A stretch of 64,000 nucleotides of DNA from Colwellia_A sp047621305 (GTDB lineage: Bacteria > Pseudomonadota > Gammaproteobacteria > Enterobacterales > Alteromonadaceae), in NCBI GenBank assembly GCA_047621305.1, contig JBLHNB010000011.1, positions 1-64,000 on the forward strand. Reading direction: 5' to 3'. Shown in pieces: positions 57,719-64,000 of the stretch (positions are counted from its first letter, which is position 1; every line of letters begins with the position of its first letter). A program made the translations under genes and the position numbers. The notes under the pieces were generated by a model. It did not search any database. It worked only from the letters and a program-made list of their open reading frames with translations, and was not told where the DNA came from.

Positions 57719-58267
57719 ATGCGAAGAAGTACATTAATGGTCATTATAAAATTATTCGCGACCTTAGTTGATCGGTTTTTATTTACGATAAGCTTCATTA
57801 TGGGCGTGCAGCTGCCTGAGTTTATTGTGCAATATACACAAAGACTATCAGGTCATCTCAACGAAGCTCGTTATCAGCTGCAACAATTTCAATTAATTGC
57901 TGACAATCACTTTCAGGGTGATTTAGCTATGATGATAAAACGCTATCAGGAAAATACGGAAGCATCGATAATTGAAACAGGTGATTTAATTGCTAGTACA
58001 AAAGAGCGCATCACACTTTTAGAGCAACACCTAACCGATATGACACAAAAAGATCTAGTGAACAGACTCTATGCTTTTGTCACTGAATATGATTTTGCAA
58101 TGGCACAAGCAACCGTGCAACAGTTTCAATTAGCTATACCACTTAATTATCCGGCGTTAAGTACAGGCGCAATAGTGGCGCTTATATTATTGCTAACCTA
58201 TAAATCAATCACTGCCTTCGCAAGGCGGCTTTATAGGAAATCAAACCATAATAAATGGGTACATTAG
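57719..58267 (+). CDS. DUF2937 family membrane protein
   Basis: The 182-residue product matches DUF2937. It has an N-terminal hydrophobic segment (about 8-30), a long helical, glutamine-rich periplasmic or cytoplasmic region (RLSGHLNEARYQLQQFQLIA, then a coiled-coil-like stretch to about 130) and a C-terminal membrane helix (about 145-165). A second ATG six codons in is an alternative start. The function is unknown. Confidence 0.8.
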   Translation: MRRSTLMVIIKLFATLVDRFLFTISFIMGVQLPEFIVQYTQRLSGHLNEARYQLQQFQLIADNHFQGDLAMMIKRYQENTEASIIETGDLIASTKERITLLEQHLTDMTQKDLVNRLYAFVTEYDFAMAQATVQQFQLAIPLNYPALSTGAIVALILLLTYKSITAFARRLYRKSNHNKWVH

Positions 58268-58303
58268 TCATCCCTATAAAAATAAGAGTTACCATTTTAC
58301 TTT

Positions 58304-58352
58304 GCAATCAGCAATCAGCAATCAGCAATCAGCAATCAGCAATCAGCAATCA
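58304..58352. repeat. Tandem heptamer repeat, seven copies of GCAATCA
   Basis: Seven perfect, uninterrupted copies of gcaatca span 49 bp, followed by a partial gca. It lies in the convergent gap between the DUF2937 gene and the ihfA terminator. A perfect short tandem repeat is prone to slippage, so copy number may vary between strains. Confidence 0.95.
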
Positions 58353-58365
58353 GCATCACGCTGAC

Positions 58366-58391
58366 AAAAAAGGCTGCAATAGCAACCTTTT
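58366..58391 (-). terminator. Terminator of the pheST-ihfA operon
   Basis: A stem aaaaggctgc/gcaacctttt closes a 4-base loop. On the minus-strand transcript the odd pair becomes G-U, and a U-run follows, so it works as a leftward terminator. On the plus strand the same position is a C-A mismatch. Confidence 0.8.
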
Positions 58392-58428
58392 AATATAGCG
58401 TACGTTAAAATAAATTAAATGATCCTAA

Positions 58429-58719
58429 TTAACCATTACCATCTTCAACACGGCTTTTCAGTTTTTGCCCAGGTCTAAATGTTACAACCTTACGAGCACA
58501 AATAGGAATGTCTTCACCGGTTTTAGGATTTCTACCTGGGCGTTCGCTTTTGATACGGAGATCAAAATTACCGAACCCAGAAAGCTTAACCTGTTCACCG
58601 CTTTCTAACGTTTCACGTATTTCTTCAAAAAATATTTCAACCATATCTTTTGCGTCGCGCTTACTAAGCCCAACTTTTTCATACAAATGTTCTGCTACTT
58701 CTGCTTTGGTAAGCGCCAT
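58429..58719 (-). CDS. ihfA: Integration host factor subunit alpha
   Basis: The 96-residue DNA-bending protein matches IhfA in length and sequence (MALTKAEVAEHLYEKVGLSK; GNFDLRIKSERPGRNPKTGE). With IhfB it forms a heterodimer that bends DNA sharply in replication, recombination and transcription. It starts 3 bp after pheT, the same order as in E. coli, and shares the synthetase operon. Confidence 0.97.
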   Translation of the reverse strand: MALTKAEVAEHLYEKVGLSKRDAKDMVEIFFEEIRETLESGEQVKLSGFGNFDLRIKSERPGRNPKTGEDIPICARKVVTFRPGQKLKSRVEDGNG

Positions 58720-58722
58720 TGC

Positions 58723-61167
58723 TTAATCCCTCAGTGATGCATTTAATTCTGTTTTTAACGTATCAACCACTCGATCGACAACCGCTGTAATGTCTTTTTC
58801 TTCAAGTGTTTTTTCATTGTCTTGTAAGATCATCGCTATTGCTAAACTCTTAAATCCGAGCTCTATGCTTTCGCCACGATATACATCAAACAAGTTTAGA
58901 TCAATTAAATAATTTCCGCCAACCTTTTCAATACGTTGTAACACATTTTTTGCGTCAACATCCTCTTTAACTACCACAGCGATGTCTCGTCTATTTGACG
59001 GGAAGCGAGAGACTTCGCACGCTTGCGGGATATTTTGAGTTAAAATTTCTGACAATAATAGTTCAAAAACTAATGTTCGACCATTTAACCCTAATTTCCT
59101 TTCTAATTCAGGATGTAAGGCACCAATATGGCCGACAAGTGTTCCGTTGCGGTATATTGCTGCTGTTTGTCCTGGATGTAATGCGTCTATTTCAACTTTT
59201 GAAAATTCAAATGACGAACTATCCGCTGTTAATGAAAGTAATGCTTCAACATCCGATTTTATGTCATAAAAATCAACCGCTGACTTTTCCATGTTCCAAT
59301 GTTCTTCATTTCGCTGACCGGTAATCACACCAGCGATCATATTATCTTGTCGTACACCGTTTTCTACAGACTCGTCTGGAATAAAACGTAAACCTGTTTC
59401 AAATAAACGAATACGACCTTGCTGACGATTTTGATTATAGGCAACAGATTGTAATAGTCCAGTCCATAAACTTAAACGCATTACTGACATTTCAGATGAA
59501 ATTGGATGAGGCAGCGTCATTACGGCTTGTTCGGGGTGAATAAGCGACTGAATTTTAGGGTCGACAAAACTATAGGTTATCGCTTCTTGATAACCACGAT
59601 TGACTAACGTATTACGAAGTTTTGACACATTGAGTTTGGCTTCTTTTTGCTCACGCATCGCCAATATGGCTTTAGGTGAAACATTAGGAATATTGTTATA
59701 ACCAAATATTCGTGCGACTTCTTCAATTAAATCGACTTCAATTTTTATATCAAAACGATAAGCTGGAACAACTACGTGCCAAATATCACCATCATTATCG
59801 CCAAGTAACTTTGTAGCAAAACCTAAGCGCGTTAATATTTCAGTTACTTTAGCATCTTCAATGTGATGACCAATACGGCCATCGAGTTTTTCCCGACGCA
59901 AAGTCACGTGTTTTTCTTTTGGTAAATGATCTTCGTTTACGGCTTCAACAATAGGTCCTGCTTGACCACCAACAATATCAAGTAATAATGTGGTTGCACG
60001 CTCCATAGCATCAAGTTGTAACTCAGGGTCAATACCGCGTTCATAACGATGAGATGAATCAGTATGTAAACCGTATTGGCGTGCTTTGCCTAATATAGCT
60101 AAGGGTGCAAAAAAGGCACTTTCTAAGAAAATATCTTTCGTCGGCGCTTCTGCCGATGAACTTACACCTGAGTCTTGACCACCAAAGATACCTGCCATGG
60201 CAAGTGCTTTACCATCATTACCCGTATCAGCTATCACTAAAGTTTCAGCTGACAGTGTCACTTCTTTACCATCTAGCAAGACAAGTTTTTCACCTGAGGT
60301 TGCTAGACGAACATTAATGCCACCGTCGATTTTTGCTAAATCAAAGGCATGCATAGGATGGCCTTGCTCTAGTAAGATGTAGTTAGTTACATCAACCACT
60401 GGGTCTATGCTGCGAGTACCGCTGCGACGTAATTTTTCTACCATCCATAAGGGCGTTTTTGCATTGACATCAATATTTTTAATGACACGGCCTAAATAAC
60501 GTGGACAGGCTTCACTTGCCGTTAAGGTAATTTCCAAGGTATCGTCAATACTTGGCGTAACCGCGACAATTTCAGGTTCAATAACACTTTGGCTATTTAA
60601 AACCCCTACTTCACGCGCTAAACCTTTAAGACCTAAACAATCACCACGATTTGCCGTTAAATCAACGTCAATAGAGACATCATTTAAATCTAAATATTCT
60701 CTAACACACATGCCTAATGGCGCATCAACTGCTAATTCCATAATGCCGTCAGAACTGTCTGATAAACCAATTTCAGACTCGCTACACAACATACCATTAG
60801 AAGGTACGCCACGTAATTTAGCGGCTTTAATTTTAAAGTCACCGGGTAATACAGCACCAACAGTGGCAACAGCAACTTTAATACCTACACGGCAATTTTT
60901 TGCACCACAGACAATATCAACTAATTCGCCGTCATTAAAGTCGGCTCCGCTCTTTCCGCTGATACGGATTTTAGTTACTTGTAATTTGTCGGCATCAGGA
61001 TGAGGTCCACATGCAACCACTTCACCGATAAGTACTCCCGTAAACTCCCCAGCAACAGCTTCTACAGCGTCTACTTCTAGACCTGCCATAGTAATTTGAT
61101 GCGTTAACTCATCAGAAGAAATAGCAGGATTAACCCACTCACGTAACCATGATTCACTAAATTTCAT
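58723..61167 (-). CDS. pheT: Phenylalanyl-tRNA synthetase beta subunit
   Basis: The 814-residue subunit pairs with PheS in an alpha2-beta2 enzyme that charges tRNA-Phe. An N-terminal EMAP/tRNA-binding-like domain (about 40-160) is followed by the B3/B4 editing domain, the B5 domain, the catalytic-like core and a C-terminal anticodon-binding domain (FPSNRRDIAVVVKEDV). It is slightly longer than the E. coli protein (795). It lies 10 bp after pheS. Confidence 0.97.
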   Translation of the reverse strand: MKFSESWLREWVNPAISSDELTHQITMAGLEVDAVEAVAGEFTGVLIGEVVACGPHPDADKLQVTKIRISGKSGADFNDGELVDIVCGAKNCRVGIKVAVATVGAVLPGDFKIKAAKLRGVPSNGMLCSESEIGLSDSSDGIMELAVDAPLGMCVREYLDLNDVSIDVDLTANRGDCLGLKGLAREVGVLNSQSVIEPEIVAVTPSIDDTLEITLTASEACPRYLGRVIKNIDVNAKTPLWMVEKLRRSGTRSIDPVVDVTNYILLEQGHPMHAFDLAKIDGGINVRLATSGEKLVLLDGKEVTLSAETLVIADTGNDGKALAMAGIFGGQDSGVSSSAEAPTKDIFLESAFFAPLAILGKARQYGLHTDSSHRYERGIDPELQLDAMERATTLLLDIVGGQAGPIVEAVNEDHLPKEKHVTLRREKLDGRIGHHIEDAKVTEILTRLGFATKLLGDNDGDIWHVVVPAYRFDIKIEVDLIEEVARIFGYNNIPNVSPKAILAMREQKEAKLNVSKLRNTLVNRGYQEAITYSFVDPKIQSLIHPEQAVMTLPHPISSEMSVMRLSLWTGLLQSVAYNQNRQQGRIRLFETGLRFIPDESVENGVRQDNMIAGVITGQRNEEHWNMEKSAVDFYDIKSDVEALLSLTADSSSFEFSKVEIDALHPGQTAAIYRNGTLVGHIGALHPELERKLGLNGRTLVFELLLSEILTQNIPQACEVSRFPSNRRDIAVVVKEDVDAKNVLQRIEKVGGNYLIDLNLFDVYRGESIELGFKSLAIAMILQDNEKTLEEKDITAVVDRVVDTLKTELNASLRD

Positions 61168-61177
61168 TATGAGTTTC

Positions 61178-62173
61178 CTACTTGAACTGTTTTAAGAAGC
61201 GAAGATCGTTTTCAAAGAATGCACGTAAGTCATTGACCCCATAGCGCAACATCGTTAAACGCTCAACACCCATACCAAAAGCAAAACCGGTGTAAATTTC
61301 AGGGTCGATACCTACCGACTTAAGTACATTAGGATGAACCATGCCGCAACCTAATACTTCTAACCATTTACCATTTTTACCCATAATATCAACTTCTGCT
61401 GATGGTTCTGTAAATGGGAAATAAGACGGGCGGAAACGAATTTCAACTTCTTCTTCGAAAAAGTGATGCAAAAAGTCATGCAAGATGCCTTTAAGATGCG
61501 TAAAACTAACATCTTTATCAACCATCAAACCCTCAACTTGGTGAAACATGGGGGTATGCGTTTGATCGTAATCATTACGATAAACTTTGCCCGGAGAAAT
61601 AATACGAAGCGGCGGCTGCTCTTTCTCCATCGTACGAATTTGCACACCTGACGTTTGAGTTCTTAATACTAGTTTAGGATTAAAATAAAACGTATCGTGG
61701 TCTTGGCGAGCAGGATGATGCTCTGGAATATTTAAGGCGTCAAAATTATGAAAGTCATCTTCAACCTCAGGGCCTTCTTTAACAGAAAATCCTAAATCAC
61801 CAAAAAAACTTTCAATACGCTCAATAGTACGGGTTACTGGATGTAAGCCACCTAACTCGTTACCACGACCCGGTAAAGTTACGTCAATAGATTCAGAAGC
61901 GAGCTTTTGCTTGATAACTTCAGCACGTAGTAATTCACCACGTTCAACAAGTAACTTCTGTACTTGTTGTTTCGCTATATTAATAACTTGCCCTGCTTTA
62001 GGTTTTTCTTCTTTTGGTAATTTACTCAACCCTTTCATTTGATCAGTAAACAATCCTTTTTTACCTAAAAAGTTAACGCGAACTTGATCAAGTTCATTGG
62101 GATCTGTTGCAGCAGCTATCGCTTGCTCTGCCTGCTCAACAATCTCTTCTACAGTAATATCGTCTAAATTCAT
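61178..62173 (-). CDS. pheS: Phenylalanyl-tRNA synthetase alpha subunit
   Basis: The 331-residue class II catalytic subunit binds phenylalanine and ATP. A coiled-coil N-terminus (about 1-90) is followed by the core with motif 2 (GKVYRNDYDQTHTPMFHQVE) and motif 3 (GFAFGMGVERLTMLRYG). It is the first gene of the pheS-pheT-ihfA operon. A short hairpin lies just upstream in the leader. Confidence 0.97.
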   Translation of the reverse strand: MNLDDITVEEIVEQAEQAIAAATDPNELDQVRVNFLGKKGLFTDQMKGLSKLPKEEKPKAGQVINIAKQQVQKLLVERGELLRAEVIKQKLASESIDVTLPGRGNELGGLHPVTRTIERIESFFGDLGFSVKEGPEVEDDFHNFDALNIPEHHPARQDHDTFYFNPKLVLRTQTSGVQIRTMEKEQPPLRIISPGKVYRNDYDQTHTPMFHQVEGLMVDKDVSFTHLKGILHDFLHHFFEEEVEIRFRPSYFPFTEPSAEVDIMGKNGKWLEVLGCGMVHPNVLKSVGIDPEIYTGFAFGMGVERLTMLRYGVNDLRAFFENDLRFLKQFK

Positions 62174-62193
62174 GAGTTCCTCTACGCGGCTCT

Positions 62194-62216
62194 AAAGTCC
62201 ACATTTTGAGGACTTT
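62194..62216 (-). promoter_or_regulatory. Hairpin in the pheS leader
   Basis: A 7-bp stem (aaagtcc with ggacttt) lies 20-43 bp upstream of the pheS start. In E. coli this operon is attenuated through a Phe-rich leader peptide, but here I see no run of Phe codons or U-run, so the hairpin's role is open. Confidence 0.35.
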
Positions 62217-62647
62217 GGAATAGACTAAATTTGATTAATAAAATGGTGAGCTAGTTTACACAAATTATTGAGTAAAAAGTAGGGCTACACACAGATTATT
62301 AACCTTATCCTTAAACAACTTCAAACAGCATGATTTACTTCCCGTGATAAACGATTTAGTCACAGGTATTGATTGATGGTAATTATCATTTCCTTATCAA
62401 AATCAATAACACCTTCATAGCGAGAATGTTCAGACACATTAAGTTAACCACGAATAATATAAGCAAAAGGTACTATTAATTTTTCATTGATGTTCTAACC
62501 ATTTGTTGAATAATTCCCATCCGTCTACAATTGATTAATTAACAACCAAAAGCATCGCATTTACATCAAAAAAGAAATACTCTATGAAATGAACTTATAC
62601 CTTGAATCAATATAATATTTTAATAATAAAATGATAAGGAAAGCCTC
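62217..62647. other. Divergent intergenic region between pheS and the DUF885 gene
   Basis: This 431-bp AT-rich region should hold the promoters of the pheS operon and the DUF885 gene. An aagga ribosome binding site at 62636-62640 serves the latter. No gene or repeat is recognised. Confidence 0.45.
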
Positions 62648-64000
62648 ATGCTAAATTTTTTTTATAAAAACATACTAATTTTTTTCTTGGCAAGCATAAT
62701 AACTGCTTGTGGAGGAGATAGCACAACAACAGTCACTCCTATTGTTGTGTTGCCACCTCCTCCACCTCCTGTAGAGATATCTCCAGCCGAAACATTAAGC
62801 AATGACTTAACAGGTTTATCTTTAAGTGAATTTTATGAATTTTCGTTAAAAGCATTAGCATTGCGAGATCCTGAATACATCGTAAATTCAGGTCGTGAAA
62901 ATGAATATCAACTAAGAACAATAACATTAACTAATATTTCTGAAAAATATCTTGATGAAACAAATGAGATGTTAACGACTATTATTGAATTAGCCAATTC
63001 ATTTGATATAACAGAATTAACGGCTAATGAAAAAATTTCCTATGACGTTTTTCATTGGCACATCACTGATTCCATTGAAAACAATAAATATAGATATCAT
63101 GATTTTGCTACAAAAAAAGCAATATCTAGCTATTATTTTTTTATGCAGTTTCCGTTAAATAATGAAAATGATACAAATCACTTTTTATTACAACTACGTA
63201 ACTTAGAAAAAAAACTCGTACAAGTTGAAAACAATCTCAACACGGCGGCAAAGTTAGGCGTTATTGAAAATGCGCTAACGTTATCCTACAGAAAAGAAAA
63301 CATTGACTATTTTGCCAATACTACCGCGCAAGAGCACCCGCTTTATGAGCATTTCAATACTGCTTTATCAGCAAATCCTGACATATCGGTAGTTAAAAGG
63401 AATTCACAGTTACTAACGTTAGAAAACATTCTGACCAATAACGTTATACCCGCTTTTAATAATCTCTCCCTCATCGTTGCCCAGCAACTTGAGCAAGCGC
63501 CAAAAGATATTGGTGTTGGTCATACCTATCAAGGCGCTGAGTATTACCAACAGCGTTTAGCGCACCATACCAGCACAAAATTAACCGCCGAAGATATACA
63601 TCAACTCGGCATTAAACGATTAACAGATATTCACCAGCAGATTAAACAAGCATTTATACAACTAGGTTACCCTGATGATGAAAGCCTAGAACAAGGTTAT
63701 GCGCGTGTGAAAATTGATGGTGGTACTGTTAGCGCTGAAGACTCTTTAGCGCTATATCAGCATTACGTAGATACGGCCACTAGCGATTCGCTCAATTTTT
63801 TCAATAAATTACCAACAACCCCTCTCAAGATAACTTATGGCGGTGGCGGATATCTTCCCGCACCTACCGATGGTTCAGACTCAGCTTATTATTTAGCGCC
63901 TATTGACGAAGAACAACCGATCTATTTAATTCCTACATTAACGTATCATGAAGCGGTACCAGGGCATCATTATCAGTTAGCCATGGCACAAGAAGCGAAC
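62648..64000 (+). CDS. DUF885 lipoprotein peptidase (cut by the right edge)
   Basis: The 451 codons visible stay open to the end of the window. The start is an ATG with an aagga site 7 bp upstream. A lipoprotein signal (FFLASIITAC) is followed by a short linker with a run of six prolines. The rest matches DUF885, a family of putative zinc carboxypeptidases. The metal-binding HExxH-like motif appears as YHEAVPGHHYQ near residue 437, and YGGGGYLPAPTDG is typical of the region before it. The C-terminal part of the domain lies outside the window. Confidence 0.88.
   Translation, partial: MLNFFYKNILIFFLASIITACGGDSTTTVTPIVVLPPPPPPVEISPAETLSNDLTGLSLSEFYEFSLKALALRDPEYIVNSGRENEYQLRTITLTNISEKYLDETNEMLTTIIELANSFDITELTANEKISYDVFHWHITDSIENNKYRYHDFATKKAISSYYFFMQFPLNNENDTNHFLLQLRNLEKKLVQVENNLNTAAKLGVIENALTLSYRKENIDYFANTTAQEHPLYEHFNTALSANPDISVVKRNSQLLTLENILTNNVIPAFNNLSLIVAQQLEQAPKDIGVGHTYQGAEYYQQRLAHHTSTKLTAEDIHQLGIKRLTDIHQQIKQAFIQLGYPDDESLEQGYARVKIDGGTVSAEDSLALYQHYVDTATSDSLNFFNKLPTTPLKITYGGGGYLPAPTDGSDSAYYLAPIDEEQPIYLIPTLTYHEAVPGHHYQLAMAQEAN

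Noticed and set aside
58304..58352. CRISPR or iteron array
   Set aside because: The unit is a 7-bp tandem repeat without spacers, and no replication genes are nearby.
62174..62640. Phenylalanine attenuator upstream of pheS
   Set aside because: No leader peptide with Phe codons and no hairpin with a U-run could be found; only a short stem is present.
1..64000. Prophage, integrative element or defence island
   Set aside because: No integrase, structural phage genes, restriction or toxin genes were recognised; apart from the IS66 tail and small repeats the window is ordinary chromosome.

Overview
The window looks like chromosome from a low-GC marine gammaproteobacterium of the order Alteromonadales, most like Colwellia or a close relative. 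This is inferred from the AT-rich codon use, the pheS-pheT-ihfA and gltX/tRNA-Val arrangements, the rhombosortase, the TonB-dependent receptor and halogenase locus, and the short dispersed repeats with 'tatacc' ends. No database search was possible, so the genus is an inference.

Layout. Positions 1-640 hold the end of an IS66-family transposase and a short, apparently truncated gene. From 0.7 to 9.3 kb are housekeeping and metabolic genes: an S9 lipoprotein peptidase, a YgiQ-type radical SAM protein, the ABC-F protein YbiT, the 23S rRNA methyltransferase RlmJ and a LysE-type exporter with an AraC regulator. From 10.4 to 14.9 kb is a signalling block: a membrane-tethered substrate-binding protein, a GGDEF diguanylate cyclase and a chemotaxis receptor. 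The first two are joined by a chain of tandem micro-ORFs. From 15 to 21.4 kb are a DEAD-box helicase, a DUF5916 outer-membrane protein, gltX and three tRNA-Val genes. From 21.6 to 31.2 kb are gamma-glutamyltransferase, a DTW-domain protein, rhombosortase, a periplasmic binding protein, a TetR regulator, a long acyl-CoA dehydrogenase with two FadR-like operators, a Bax-type glucosaminidase, a membrane protein and a DUF1415 protein.

From 31.4 to 55.4 kb is one coherent alpha-glucan (starch, glycogen, maltodextrin) utilisation locus. It has a lipoprotein pullulanase, a TonB-dependent receptor, two tandem flavin-dependent tryptophan-halogenase-family genes, a beta-amylase, a lipoprotein alpha-amylase, a GH13 alpha-glucosidase, a GH31 alpha-glucosidase, an MFS sugar permease and a LacI-type regulator. 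Seven copies of a 16-bp palindrome built on ATACGTAT lie upstream of the receptor, pullulanase, beta-amylase, GH31/GH13 and permease genes, and make a visible regulon. A DUF2975/XRE pair and a lipoprotein hydrolase sit inside the locus but look unrelated to it. Two MITE-like elements have landed in its control regions. The proposed flow is: extracellular or surface hydrolysis, uptake of oligosaccharides through the receptor, periplasmic trimming by GH31, import by the permease, cytoplasmic hydrolysis by GH13, with the LacI protein sensing the sugar. Why halogenases belong here is unknown and is the most intriguing biological question in the locus.

From 55.6 kb to the end are an Atm1-type ABC exporter, a DUF2937 membrane protein, the phenylalanyl-tRNA synthetase/IHF operon (pheS-pheT-ihfA) and the first 451 codons of a DUF885 lipoprotein peptidase that runs off the right edge.

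The most unusual sequence feature is at 11442-11533. Four perfect 14-bp repeats, plus flanking partial copies, form five successive micro-ORFs. Each stop codon overlaps the next start as ATGA, so the chain runs unbroken from the stop of the binding-protein gene to the start of the diguanylate cyclase gene.
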